From the NCBI GenBank assembly GCA_963717725.1, contig CAVQWS010000019.1, positions 145,550 through 209,549 on the forward strand: DNA of 64,000 nucleotides, in the 5' to 3' direction. Shown here piece after piece: positions 8,367 to 17,192 of this stretch; within the stretch, counting starts at the first letter, position 1; each line of letters begins with the position of its first letter. This DNA comes from AC-32 sp963717725. GTDB taxonomy: Bacteria; Actinomycetota; Thermoleophilia; Gaiellales; Gaiellaceae. The translations under genes and the position numbers were made by a program. The notes beneath the pieces were generated by a model, which saw nothing but the letters and a program-made list of their open reading frames with translations, made no database searches and was not told the origin of the DNA.

Positions 8367-8621
8367 ATGGCATCACAACCGATCGAAACTCACGTGTCGC
8401 ACGCGGAGCTCGACGCCCTCGCTGCGGCCCTGGCCGAGCGGATTCATCTGCAGAACGGCTCGCCCTGGATGAACACGGCCGAGGCCGCCGAGTACATGCG
8501 CGTCTCGGTCCGCTGGCTGCGGCAACACCTCTTCCAGGTGCCGCACAGCAAGGTCGAGGGCCGGTTGTTCTTCAGCCGCACCGAGCTGGACACCTGGCTG
8601 ACCGCGAAGCGGCGCACCTAG
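8367..8621 (+). CDS. Helix-turn-helix (excisionase/MerR-type) DNA-binding protein
   Basis: 84 aa. The second half is a short winged HTH of the excisionase type: WMNTAEAAEYMRVSVRWLRQ, then VEGRLFFSRTELDTWL. In this family the first helices bind DNA and the FSRTELD wing follows. An AAGGAGA ribosome-binding site fixes the ATG at 8367. Such stand-alone proteins are found both with mobile elements and as chromosomal regulators; there is no recombinase nearby. Confidence 0.75.
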   Translation: MASQPIETHVSHAELDALAAALAERIHLQNGSPWMNTAEAAEYMRVSVRWLRQHLFQVPHSKVEGRLFFSRTELDTWLTAKRRT

Positions 8622-8636
8622 GCCTATAGGGTCCCC

Positions 8637-9248
8637 GTGCACGTGGCCGGGCTCTACGTTGCGGGGACTGGATCGTTCGCACTCGAGGTGATCGAGTACG
8701 CCCGCGGGTCGGGCCACGAGGTGGTGGGACTGGTCGAGCTCGTCGACTCAAGCCGGATCGGCAGCCAGGTGCACGGCCTTCCCGTCGTGGGACTCGACGC
8801 GGAGGCGGGGACGGTGGTGCTCGGGCTCGGCGGCGACCGGCTCACGCTCTGGTCGCGTCTCGCGGAGCACGGCTGGCGGCCGGCCACGGTTGTCCATCCC
8901 TCGGCCCACGTGAGCCCGTCCGCGCAGCTCGGCGAGGGGTGCCTCGTCGCGCCGGGCGCCGTGATCGGCGCTGCGGCCGAGCTCGGGAGGCAGGCGATCG
9001 TGGCCCGCGGCGCGCTCGTCGGCCACCACGCGCGCCTCGGCGTAGGCGTGGTGCTCAACCCCGGCTCGAATGTCGGCGGCAACGCGCGCGTCGGGGACGG
9101 CGCGGTGCTCGGAATGGGCGCGATCGTCCTCAACGGGATCGAGGTCGGAGCCCAGGCGCTCGTCGCGGCCGGCGCGGTTGTGGTCCGGCCGGTGGAGCCG
9201 GCGACGCGCGTGCAGGGCGTGCCCGCACGCGTCTTCGTTCCTGCGTGA
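8637..9248 (+). CDS. NeuD/PglD-type sugar O-acyltransferase (left-handed beta-helix)
   Basis: 203 aa. The N-terminus (LYVAGTGSFALEVIEYARGS) is the nucleotide-sugar-binding half of the NeuD/PglD family. From about residue 85 there are hexapeptide repeats (PSAHVSPSAQLGEGCLVAPG and onward) forming a left-handed parallel beta-helix, ending in QGVPARVF. Members acetylate sialic-acid or bacillosamine-type sugars from acetyl-CoA. The GTG stop region overlaps the following glycosyltransferase by four bases, so the pair probably works on a surface glycan. Confidence 0.85.
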   Translation: MHVAGLYVAGTGSFALEVIEYARGSGHEVVGLVELVDSSRIGSQVHGLPVVGLDAEAGTVVLGLGGDRLTLWSRLAEHGWRPATVVHPSAHVSPSAQLGEGCLVAPGAVIGAAAELGRQAIVARGALVGHHARLGVGVVLNPGSNVGGNARVGDGAVLGMGAIVLNGIEVGAQALVAAGAVVVRPVEPATRVQGVPARVFVPA

Positions 9249-10107
9249 TCGGCCGCCGGCTCGCGCACGCGCTCGACCGGCGCTTGGAGTCGCTGCACCA
9301 CCGCGTGGAGCAGCTGGCGGACGACGTCGAGCGACTCCACGAAGACGTGTCGGCCGTGGCCCGGCGGCTCGACGAGCAGCTGATGCCGACCCTGAGACTG
9401 CTGGCCGGGCGCGACGCCGAGAACAGGAAACTCCTCGCCGACGCACGCAGCGACCCGAGCTACGAGCTCGCGTACGAGGAGCCGGAGGCGCTCGTGACGG
9501 TGATCCTGCCGACCCACGGGCGCCCGGAGTTCCTGCGCTCGCGCTCGCTCCCTGCCGTGCTCTCGCAGACGTACTCGAAACTCGAGGTGCTCGTGATCGG
9601 CGACGGCCGGATCCAGCGGCCGAGGAGGTCGTGCGCGAGCTGGGCGACGAGCGCGTCCGCTGGACGAACACGTCACAGCGCTACGTCTACCCGGAACCGC
9701 ACCGCCACTGGCTCGCCGCGTCGACGCTCACCCGCAACGAGGGCTACCGCCTTGCGAGCGGGCGCTGGCTGTTCGACTTCGACGACGACGACTCGCTACC
9801 GCCCGACGCGATCGAGCTCCTCCTCGACGCCGCGCTGAAGCGTCGCGCCGAAGCGGTGCAGGGCGTGATCATCGGCCACGAGGATGACGGCTCGACGAGC
9901 GAGATCCGAGGTGTGCTCCCGCACCAGCTGCCGCTGAAGGGAGCGCTCGTCCACGGGCACCTGCGCTTCTTCGAGCGCGAGCACGTCGCCTCCGCGCTTG
10001 CCGAGCCGGGCGACTGGTTCCGCGGCGAGCGCATGCTGCGAGCAGGCGTGCGGATCGAGCTGCTCGAGCGCGTCACGTACGACTACTACCCCTCGTCGCT
10101 TCGGTAG
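9245..10107 (+). pseudogene. Family 2 (GT-A) glycosyltransferase, interrupted by a frameshift
   Basis: The N-terminal part begins at a GTG overlapping the acyltransferase stop. It has an amphipathic/coiled region (LESLHHRVEQLADDVERL) and the GT2 opening (VTVILPTHGRPEFLRS, LEVLVIGDG). At about 9600-9612 the frame breaks. The continuation (DPAAEEVVRELGDERVRW, then the DxD-like FDFDDDDSLPPDAIELLLDA) is in another frame and runs to TAG at 10105-10107. The span is one base short of a multiple of three. Both halves match a normal glycosyltransferase, so a single missing base, real or artefactual, is the simplest explanation. Confidence 0.8.
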
Positions 10108-10108
10108 C

Positions 10109-10549
10109 TCAATCGACCAGCTCGATGCCCTCATGGGAGAGCTCCAGCGTCTCGATCGCCACTTCGTTGCCGAGGGCCCGCAGGTCGGGGCCCACCCACT
10201 TACTCGGCCAGGCCTCGCGGATCAGCCAATGCGCCACCTCGTTGCGTTGTTCGTCGAGGAGCGCGATATCGACGTTCCGGCGCATCACGTTTCCCTGCAC
10301 GACCTCGTTCCACCATCTGAAGAGGGACGGTTCGCCCGCGAAGCCGCGGCGCAGGACGACCGGGCGGTACTCGACGCGGCCCGCGAGCAGACGCGGTCCC
10401 GTGCTCGTGTCAGCCCCTTCGCGGTACTCGATCACTTCGATCCGGCCTTCGGGGAGCTCGGCCTCGCTGAAGCCGGCCACCGGGAGGTTGTCGATCTCGA
10501 CGCGAAAGTTGAAGTTCAGGTACGGATCGTTACGGTGCTGCTGGGGCAT
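10109..10549 (-). CDS. Phage tail tube-like protein (gp19/T4 tube family)
   Basis: 146 aa. The start DPYLNFNFRVEIDNLPVAGF, the following SEAELP segment, and later VVLRRGF...LFRWWNEVVQGN and NEVAHWLIREAWPSKW with a terminal ETLELSHEGIE are hallmarks of the contractile tail-tube family shared by phages and extracellular injection systems. The ATG at 10549 gives the expected N-terminus; a longer in-frame start would add 44 low-quality residues. No sheath, baseplate, spike or AAA ATPase gene is in the window. It overlaps its upstream partner by 20 bases and converges with the glycosyltransferase at one base. Confidence 0.83.
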   Translation of the reverse strand: MPQQHRNDPYLNFNFRVEIDNLPVAGFSEAELPEGRIEVIEYREGADTSTGPRLLAGRVEYRPVVLRRGFAGEPSLFRWWNEVVQGNVMRRNVDIALLDEQRNEVAHWLIREAWPSKWVGPDLRALGNEVAIETLELSHEGIELVD

Positions 10550-10947
10550 CGCGGGGCACCTCCAAGTAGGGGAAGTCGCGGTAGGCGTCGAGGTCGTGGG
10601 CGACCGTGCGGGAGCGACGCTCGTCCTCGTCGGTGCGCCAGGCGATCCGAGCCTCGAGCGCGGTTGGCTCGTCGCGCGCAAAGAACAGCGCGGCGCGGTC
10701 GAGGAAGATCCGGATCCGCCGCCGCGGCCCGAGCAGCTCGAGCCGCCTGAAAGATCCGCAGCCGGTCGATTCGCTTCTCGCCGCCGAGACCGCGCAGCGG
10801 CCCGGCGAAGCGCACCCGCACCGAGTGCGCCGGCCGCGAGCCGATGTTCTCCAGCACGAGGAAGAGCAGGCCTTCCTCGAACTCGAGGTCGAGGATCACG
10901 TCGGCCTCGCGAGACGAGCGACGGTGCTCCGCGGCGGCTCCGGGCAC
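10530..10947 (-). pseudogene. Conserved protein upstream of the tail-tube gene, frameshifted
   Basis: Reads as ILDLEFEEGLLFLVLENIGS, an RFAGPLRGLGGEKRIDRLRI segment, then after a frame change RRLELLGPRRRIRIFLDRAA and DLDAYRDFPYLEVP, ending in TAA at 10530-10532. The span is 418 bases, one too many. The break falls on an AAA/TTT run at 10750-10753; removing one base gives a continuous 138-residue beta-rich protein. The proposed GTG at 10947 is a guess. Its tight overlap with the tail-tube gene suggests a joint function. No named family is recognised. Confidence 0.55.
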
Positions 10948-10964
10948 GTGTTGAGTCTCGACCT

Positions 10965-12035
10965 TCAGCGTCGCGCGCGCAACCCGGCCTTCAGCAGCAG
11001 GATCCGGCGGTAGGAGCGCTCGAGTCCCGGACGTCCCAGGCGGCCCGCCTGGGCGGCTCGGAGCAGCGAGGTGTAGTCGCTGCGCGTGGCCACCTCCCGG
11101 CCGGTCAGCAGGAGCAGGTCGGTGCCCGCCTTCGTCGCCGCGAGCGCGAGGATGTTCGTAGTGATCTTGCGGGTGTGGGCGGCGCCGTCGAGCGAGTCGG
11201 TCATGGTCACCCCGCCGAAGCCGAGCTCGTTGCGGAGGAGGCCGGTGGCAATCGCCCGCGACCAGCCCGCGGCGTTCGTTCGGTCGTAGGCGTCGTAGAC
11301 CGCGTTCGAGAGCATGATCACCGGAACGTGGGCCGCGATCGCGCTGCGGTAGGGATCGAGGCCGGGCTCGAGGCGGTTGCGCGACGCGGTGATGTGGACG
11401 ACGGCGCGGTCGGTGTCGGCGGTGGCGAACCCCAGGCCGGGAAAGTGCTTCATCGTCGCCACCGCGTGGCCATCGGCGAGGCCGGCCGCGAAGGCGGTCG
11501 CCAGGCGCGCGGTGGTGGGGGCGTCGAACGACCACGTTCGCCCCTGCCGGTAGACCGCCGAGGCCCGGGAGCCCGGGACGTCGGCGACGGGCGCGAGGTC
11601 CGTGTTGACGCCGACGCCGAGCAGCGCGGCGCCGGTAGCGCGGCCGTCCGCGCGCGCATCGGCGGCCGACCGGACGTGTCCGGGCGCTCTGTTCGGCGGC
11701 AGCCAGGGGACCGTCTTCACCGAGCCGCCCTCCTGGTCGACGGCGATCAGCAGCCGCGGCTGCCCGCCCGCCGCGGCCGCCTGCTGCAGCGCCCGTGCGA
11801 TCGCCCACAGCTGGGCTGACGAGTTGAAGTTCCACCGGTGCACGATCACCCCGCCGATCTCACCTCGTCTCGCGCGCGCGAGCAGCGAGGCCGACGGCGT
11901 CGTCCCGGCCATCGAGACGACGAGCTTTTGCCCGACCAGCTCGGCCAGGGTCGGTTGGGAGGCCGTCGCACCGGGGCTCGCGCCGCCTACCGCGGCGACG
12001 ATGGCGCAGAGCAAGCTGATCGAGGTCGCGCGCAT
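10965..12035 (-). CDS. Secreted glycoside hydrolase family 3 (NagZ-like beta-N-acetylhexosaminidase)
   Basis: 356 aa. A signal peptide (RATSISLLCAIVAAVGGASP) precedes a GH3 TIM barrel: GVIVHRWNF, LLIAVDQEGGSVKTVP, the KHFPGLGFATADTDRAVVH segment that supplies substrate and acid/base contacts in NagZ, VPVIMLSNAVYDAYD, and GGVTMTDSLDG with the nucleophile Asp. Only the N-terminal GH3 domain is present, as in NagZ. The exported form would act on peptidoglycan fragments outside the membrane. ATG at 12035 gives the best signal peptide; an ATG five codons upstream is possible. The tail-tube pair lies downstream on the same strand. Confidence 0.88.
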   Translation of the reverse strand: MRATSISLLCAIVAAVGGASPGATASQPTLAELVGQKLVVSMAGTTPSASLLARARRGEIGGVIVHRWNFNSSAQLWAIARALQQAAAAGGQPRLLIAVDQEGGSVKTVPWLPPNRAPGHVRSAADARADGRATGAALLGVGVNTDLAPVADVPGSRASAVYRQGRTWSFDAPTTARLATAFAAGLADGHAVATMKHFPGLGFATADTDRAVVHITASRNRLEPGLDPYRSAIAAHVPVIMLSNAVYDAYDRTNAAGWSRAIATGLLRNELGFGGVTMTDSLDGAAHTRKITTNILALAATKAGTDLLLLTGREVATRSDYTSLLRAAQAGRLGRPGLERSYRRILLLKAGLRARR

Positions 12036-12088
12036 GTAGTCAGGAAGCATTCATGAACGGGCAACACTGCGGGGAGTACCGTGCAGTG

Positions 12089-13024
12089 GTGATCGAAGCG
12101 CGCGGCCTGACGAAGGACTACGGGGACAAGCGCGCCGTCGACGGCCTCACCTTCAGCGTCGAGCCCGGCATCGTGACCGGCTTCCTCGGCCCCAACGGCT
12201 CAGGCAAGTCGACGACCATGCGCCTGATCCTCGGGCTCGATGCGCCGACCGCGGGCGATGTGATCGTCAACGGCAAGCACTACCGTGAGCATCCTGCGCC
12301 GCTGCACGAGGTCGGCGCGCTACTCGAGGCGCGCTCCGTCCACACCGGGCGCTCCGCCTACCACCACCTGCTCGCACTCGCTCAGACCCACGGGATCCCG
12401 AAGCGCCGCGTCCACGAGCTGACCGACCTCGTCGGCCTGCACGACGTGGCGAGCAAACGCGCAGGCCAGTTCTCCCTGGGCATGGGCCAGCGGCTCGGGA
12501 TCGCGACGGCGCTCCTGGGCGACCCCTCGACGCTGCTTCTCGACGAGCCGGTGAACGGGCTCGACCCCGAGGGCATCCACTGGATCCGCAACCTGCTCAA
12601 GGGGCTCGCGGCCGAGGGCCGGACGGTGTTCGTCTCGTCGCACCTGATGAGCGAGATGGCGTTGACCGCCGATCACCTGATCGTGATTGGCCGCGGCAGG
12701 CTGATCGCCGACACCAGCGTCGACGACTTCGTCGCGCGCGCCTCGGCCAAGGTGGTCCTGGTCCGCTCGCCCGAGCTGCCACGCCTGCGCGCCGCGCTCG
12801 AGGCGCCTGGCGTCACCTTCGAAGGCGGTGAGCGCGGACGCCTCGAGGTGCACGGGCTGACGACCGAACAGATCGGCGACGCAGCAGCTGCGCACGGAAT
12901 CGCGATCCACGAGCTGACGCCGCAGCAGGCTTCGCTCGAGGAGGCCTTCATGACGCTGACCCGCTCGGCGGTCGAGTTCGGCTCTCCCGTCGACGGCAAG
13001 ACCCCGGAGGAGGCCGCCGCGTGA
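12089..13024 (+). CDS. ABC transporter ATP-binding protein (ABC-2 exporter type)
   Basis: 311 aa. Walker A at about 34-41 (GPNGSGKS), signature region FSLGMGQRLGIATALLGDPS, Walker B LLLDEPVNGLDPEG, and H-loop VFVSSHLMSEM. A C-terminal extension of about 90 residues follows, as in the CcmA/DrrA-like exporters. The GTG at 12089 gives the family start (VIEARGLTKDYG). Its stop overlaps the permease GTG. Substrate unknown; members of this pattern often confer drug or lantibiotic export. Confidence 0.92.
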   Translation: MIEARGLTKDYGDKRAVDGLTFSVEPGIVTGFLGPNGSGKSTTMRLILGLDAPTAGDVIVNGKHYREHPAPLHEVGALLEARSVHTGRSAYHHLLALAQTHGIPKRRVHELTDLVGLHDVASKRAGQFSLGMGQRLGIATALLGDPSTLLLDEPVNGLDPEGIHWIRNLLKGLAAEGRTVFVSSHLMSEMALTADHLIVIGRGRLIADTSVDDFVARASAKVVLVRSPELPRLRAALEAPGVTFEGGERGRLEVHGLTTEQIGDAAAAHGIAIHELTPQQASLEEAFMTLTRSAVEFGSPVDGKTPEEAAA

Positions 13025-13845
13025 GCACGCTTGCCCAGGCCCACGTCATCCCGCCGCTCGAGCACGCGGGCCGCGTGACGCAGCTGCGCGTCTTCCTCTC
13101 CGAGCTCACGAAGCTCCGCTCGGTGCGCTCGACGAAGTGGTCGCTGGCCGCAGCGTTCCTATTCACGATCGGCGTGCCCGCGATCGCCGCGGCCGTCGTC
13201 TCGCACCACTGGCCCTCGGCCAGCCCGAGCGACCGGGCTGACTTCCACCCGCTCGAGGTCAGCTTCGTCGGCGTCCAGATCGCCCAGCTCGCGATCGGCG
13301 TGCTCGGCGTCCTCGTGATCACCGCCGAGTACTCGACCGGGATGATCCGCGCTTCGATGACAGCGGTCCCGCGACGCCTGCCCGTGCTCTGGGGCAAAGC
13401 GGTCGTCTTCGGGCTCACGACGCTGATCCTGATGACCCCGGCCGTACTGATCGCCTTCCTCGTCTCGCAGTCGATCCTCTCGGGCCGGCACATCGACATC
13501 GCCTTCACCCACGCCGGGGTGCCCCGTGCGGTCTTCGGCGCGGCGCTCTACCTGACCGTGATCGGGCTCTTCGGCCTCGGCCTGGGCGCGATCGTGCGCA
13601 ACACGGCCGGTGGGATCGCCACCTTCGCCGGGCTGATGTTCGTGCTACCCCCGCTGATGAACGTGCTGCCCGCGAGCTGGAACTCGGCCGCCTCGCCCTA
13701 CCTCCCGCTCCAGGCCGGCGAGGCGCTGCTCGCGCTCAACCGCGGCGACCAGCTCGCGCCCTGGGTCGGCTTCGGCGTGCTCTGCGCCTACGTCGCCGCG
13801 TCGCTCGCGATCGCCGCCGTGCTGCTTGTGCGTAGCGACGTCTGA
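13021..13845 (+). CDS. ABC-2 type transporter permease
   Basis: 274 aa with about six membrane segments. The N-terminal LRVFLSELTKLRSVRSTKWS is the cytoplasmic helix that docks on the ATPase, and VLVITAEYSTGMIRASMTAV is the typical segment between TM2 and TM3. It is translated from a GTG that overlaps the ATPase stop by four bases. One permease with one ATPase suggests a dimer-of-dimers exporter. Confidence 0.9.
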   Translation: MSTLAQAHVIPPLEHAGRVTQLRVFLSELTKLRSVRSTKWSLAAAFLFTIGVPAIAAAVVSHHWPSASPSDRADFHPLEVSFVGVQIAQLAIGVLGVLVITAEYSTGMIRASMTAVPRRLPVLWGKAVVFGLTTLILMTPAVLIAFLVSQSILSGRHIDIAFTHAGVPRAVFGAALYLTVIGLFGLGLGAIVRNTAGGIATFAGLMFVLPPLMNVLPASWNSAASPYLPLQAGEALLALNRGDQLAPWVGFGVLCAYVAASLAIAAVLLVRSDV

Positions 13846-13894
13846 CCGCGCGTTCAGGCCACATTCAGCTCCGCCCGGGGACACTTCTTTGGTG

Positions 13895-14233
13895 ATGAAG
13901 GCGACCGCCGTCCTGACCTGTCTCCTTCTCGCCGCCCTTGCCGCAGGCTGCGGCTCCTCGAAGCACGGCGCCGCGACGACCGCCACGACGACGACGACCA
14001 CCACCGCCGCGGGCACGACGGAGAGCCTGGGAGCGCTTCAGGCCGAGGCCCAGTCGGCGGCGGCCGGCGACATTCCCGACAACCAGGCCTTTGTCGTCTT
14101 CACCGACGCCGGCGCCAGCTACGCCATGAAGTACCCCGAGGGCTGGGCCCAGAGCGGCGGCGGCAAGCAGGTCGTGATCCGCGACAAGAACAACATCATC
14201 CGCGTCCGCCCTGCTTCGTCGCTACCAGCGTGA
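13895..14233 (+). CDS. Small secreted lipoprotein, possibly truncated
   Basis: 112 aa with a classic lipoprotein signal (MKATAVLTCLLLAALAAGCG, lipobox LAAGC), then a Thr/Ala-rich linker with a run of threonines, then DNQAFVVFTDAGASYAMKYP, EGWAQSGGGKQVVI and RDKNNIIRV. Related PsbP-like lipoproteins usually carry more sequence after this last segment. Here it ends soon after in RPASSLPA, so the C-terminus may be missing. The gap to the next gene (about 140 bases before the terminator) shows no in-frame continuation that I can support. Confidence 0.7.
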   Translation: MKATAVLTCLLLAALAAGCGSSKHGAATTATTTTTTTAAGTTESLGALQAEAQSAAAGDIPDNQAFVVFTDAGASYAMKYPEGWAQSGGGKQVVIRDKNNIIRVRPASSLPA

Positions 14234-14374
14234 GCCCGGGGACGGTCACCTGCGGCAGGCCCGGGTGAGGCGGCCAGCGCGAGCAGCGAGATGACGAGTA
14301 GCGGGCCCCGTAGGCGGTCGATGCCACGATCCCGGTCGTGCCCGGCGGACGCCAGTCGTACCTTGGGAGACGCG

Positions 14375-14398
14375 AAGGGCCCCGTCTCCGGGGCCCTT
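14375..14398. terminator. Bidirectional hairpin terminator
   Basis: A perfect ten-base-pair stem (AAGGGCCCCG / CGGGGCCCTT) around a TCTC loop, without a long T tract. It lies between the convergent lipoprotein gene (plus) and the BNR-propeller gene (minus, stop at 14419), so it probably ends both transcripts. Confidence 0.75.
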
Positions 14399-14418
14399 CG
14401 TCGCGAGGTGAGTGCCGC

Positions 14419-17130
14419 CTACTTCAGGCGGAGCCGGTATGCGCCACGACCGTGCGTCGCCGCATAGATCCAGCGATCGCCGTTTGTCCCGTTGGCGATC
14501 GTGAGGCCGGCGACTGCCGCCATCGGCATTCCGTCAGCGGCCGGGATCCACCCCGTCTCGCCGGCGACACGGCGGTAGACGCCGAAGTCGGTCGAGACGT
14601 AGAGGTCGCCAGTTGCCGTGTCGAGCACCGCGTCGTTCACCGGCTGGTCGCCGATGTCGGACGAGATGTTCGTCCACGTCGCCGAATGTGACGCCGGGTC
14701 GTACACGACGTCGAACACGTGACCGAGCGTCGTCGGCGTGTTGGCCTCGTAGCCCGAGAACGTCACGATCGCGTGGTTCGCGTTCGTCGGGTCGACGAAC
14801 ACGGACGACGGGACGCGGTTCGGCTGCGCCGCCGTGTCGATCCGCGTGAACGTGATGCTTCCGATCGGCGCGTTCGCATCCTGCGTGACGAACACGCGGC
14901 CGCCCTGCGAGGCGACCCACATCGTGCCAGCGTCGCGTCCGCGCGAGACGGACGTCAGGGTGCCACCGCTCTTGGTACCAAGAGCCGCGGCAGTCAGGGA
15001 CGTCGACATCGGCTTCCAGTGGTCGCCGGAGCCGCAGGCACCCGTGTAGAGCAGGTCGCTCGTGCCGAACTCGTTGGCAGCGGTGTTGCAGTGCTGCTCG
15101 AGGAACGAGCGGTCGCCGCCCAGATCCTGAGTGCGCCAGACGCGCTGCGCACCGACGAAGATCGTGTGCGACACGAGCGGGTCGGAGATCACCGGCGCGT
15201 AGAAGCGCTGGCCCTCCGCCGTCCCGTCGATGAACACGTCGCCGATCCACAGCCACGACGCCGGGTTGTCGCCGTCGTAGTTGATGTCCATCTGCCCGCC
15301 GGTGTAGGTGTGGAAGCGGGTGCTCGGCTCCGTTGCGTCGAAGCCGGAGTCGCCGCCGTCACCGGTGAGCGGCAGGTACCAGGTCGGGCTGCCGGAGAAG
15401 GACAGCGTGCCGTTGTCCTGCGTCCCCGTCGACGCGGTGTCGGGCAGGAACGGGCTGACGGCGATGCTGTTCATCTGCAGCGTGCCGAGACCGGCGTTCA
15501 CCGGCTCGAGCTTCGCCGGGATGCGGCTGAGCCACGACTGGCAGTCGGCCAGGAACGAGGCGCTGAGGCCACGGCCGTTGCACATGCTCGAACCGTCGAC
15601 GAACTTGCCGTTCGTGCGGATCACGCCGCCGTCCGAACCGGCGAAGAACTGGTTCGGGTTGCCGGGCACGAAGACGACCGCGTGCTGGTCCGGGTGCATG
15701 GACTCGCCCTGCGGGTCGCCCGTCATGTCCTTCCACGTCGCGCCCGCGTCGGTCGACATCATCACCGACCGGCCGTTCGAGCGCATGCCGCCCGGCGCCG
15801 CGTACGGCTTGAGCTCTTCGTAGTGCATGAGCCCGCTGACCACGACCTCGTCCGGGTTCTCGGCCGGCGAGGCGATGTACATGTCGTAGAAGCACTGCGA
15901 GCCGACGAGCGGCGTGTTGCAGTAGTTGTAGACCGCGTTGCCCGGCGTTCCCGCCACCGGGTTCGACAGGCGCGTCCACGCGGCGTTGTTCGCCGCCGTC
16001 AGCGTCGCGGCCGGCTGGCTCGCGTCGTCGACGCGGTACACCTGCGCGCCGGTCGGCGCCGCGGCGCCACCGTTCGCGTCGGCGAGGTACATGCGCGTCT
16101 TGCCGTCCTTCACGACGGGCGAGAACGTGAAGCGGCCGCTGGCGGTGCGGCTGAAGATCGTCTCGAAGGCAGCGTCGTTCGTAGAGCGCACGATTCCGAC
16201 CGAGCCGATCGCCGCGAACAGCACGTTCGGGTTGCCCGGATCGAAGCGAACCTCGTAAGCCACGCCGGGACGCGTCAGCGTCCAGTTGGCGCCGCCGTCG
16301 TGCGTCTCCCAGATGCCAGTCGCCGGCGACTGCGCCGCGACCGTGGCCGTTGGGGTGTTGTTCGAGCCGATCCCACGCACGCCGGCGCGGGTCGCGATCG
16401 CGATGTGGCTCGGGTCACCGGGCTCGATCGCGGTACCGCCGATCGCCCGGAGGTTGGAGATCGCAGCCGCACCGGGGACGGCCGACCAGTGCGCGCCGTC
16501 GTCGGTCGTCCGGTACAGGCCCACGCCAGCCTCGCTGTCACCGCTGGCGTTCGCCTCGCCCGTGCCGACGTAGATCGTCCTGCCGGTCCGGTCGTTCGGA
16601 TCGACGGTGATCGAGCCGATCGCATTCGTCGGAATCCCGTCAGAGATGAGGTTCCACGACGGGTTCGGCGCGAGCGCGTTCTTCGAGCGCCACACGCCGC
16701 CGCCGGCCGCGCCGACGTAGAGCGTGCACTCCTGCGGCTTGCACTTCGGGTCGACGGTGAGTGCGGTGACACGACCCGACCATTGCGTGGGCGCCGTGAA
16801 CGCCTGCGTTCCGAGCCGGTCGACGTTCAGCGTGCTCGGCCCGATCGAGTCCCACTTGGAGCCGAGCTTGGCGCCGCGCGCATTGACGCTGGCGTTCGCC
16901 GAGATCGCGCCCTGGACCTGCCCGATCGAGACCGTGTCTGCCGGGAACGCGCGGTCGGCGTAAGCCTCGGCAGCAGCCCCGCCCTCGTTCTCGTCAAGAC
17001 CGCCCTCGAGCCGCATCAAACCCTTGACGTTCTTTGCCGTCTCGCTCGTAGAGCCACGGCCCAGGACGACCGCAACGGCCGCCGCTAAAGCCGCGATCGC
17101 CACGACAGCGATGATTCGCCGCCAGCGCAT
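14419..17130 (-). CDS. Secreted sortilin/BNR-repeat beta-propeller protein
   Basis: 903 aa. Basic start and hydrophobic helix (MRWRRIIAVVAIAALAAAVA) for export. The body is a large beta-propeller of the VPS10/sortilin and glycosyl-hydrolase BNR type. It has repeated blocks of the form S-x-D-x-G-x-T-W and TVDPNDRTGRTIYVGTGEAN, for example RTTDDGAHWSAV, ETHDGGANWTLT and STDAGATWKDM, and ends in YAATHGRGAYRLRL. Such proteins bind carbohydrates or proteins on the cell surface; an enzyme activity cannot be assigned. ATG at 17130 is preceded by a GGGGG-rich ribosome-binding region. The terminator at 14375 follows its stop. Confidence 0.85.
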   Translation of the reverse strand: MRWRRIIAVVAIAALAAAVAVVLGRGSTSETAKNVKGLMRLEGGLDENEGGAAAEAYADRAFPADTVSIGQVQGAISANASVNARGAKLGSKWDSIGPSTLNVDRLGTQAFTAPTQWSGRVTALTVDPKCKPQECTLYVGAAGGGVWRSKNALAPNPSWNLISDGIPTNAIGSITVDPNDRTGRTIYVGTGEANASGDSEAGVGLYRTTDDGAHWSAVPGAAAISNLRAIGGTAIEPGDPSHIAIATRAGVRGIGSNNTPTATVAAQSPATGIWETHDGGANWTLTRPGVAYEVRFDPGNPNVLFAAIGSVGIVRSTNDAAFETIFSRTASGRFTFSPVVKDGKTRMYLADANGGAAAPTGAQVYRVDDASQPAATLTAANNAAWTRLSNPVAGTPGNAVYNYCNTPLVGSQCFYDMYIASPAENPDEVVVSGLMHYEELKPYAAPGGMRSNGRSVMMSTDAGATWKDMTGDPQGESMHPDQHAVVFVPGNPNQFFAGSDGGVIRTNGKFVDGSSMCNGRGLSASFLADCQSWLSRIPAKLEPVNAGLGTLQMNSIAVSPFLPDTASTGTQDNGTLSFSGSPTWYLPLTGDGGDSGFDATEPSTRFHTYTGGQMDINYDGDNPASWLWIGDVFIDGTAEGQRFYAPVISDPLVSHTIFVGAQRVWRTQDLGGDRSFLEQHCNTAANEFGTSDLLYTGACGSGDHWKPMSTSLTAAALGTKSGGTLTSVSRGRDAGTMWVASQGGRVFVTQDANAPIGSITFTRIDTAAQPNRVPSSVFVDPTNANHAIVTFSGYEANTPTTLGHVFDVVYDPASHSATWTNISSDIGDQPVNDAVLDTATGDLYVSTDFGVYRRVAGETGWIPAADGMPMAAVAGLTIANGTNGDRWIYAATHGRGAYRLRLK

Positions 17131-17192
17131 AAGGATCCCCCTCTTCACTTGTTGATGACCGGCGCTATATCTCGCAGGCTCGACCTGGAAAG

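Noticed and set aside
10109..12035. Prophage or full eCIS locus
   Set aside because: Only one tail gene is recognisable; no sheath, baseplate, portal, terminase or ATPase nearby.
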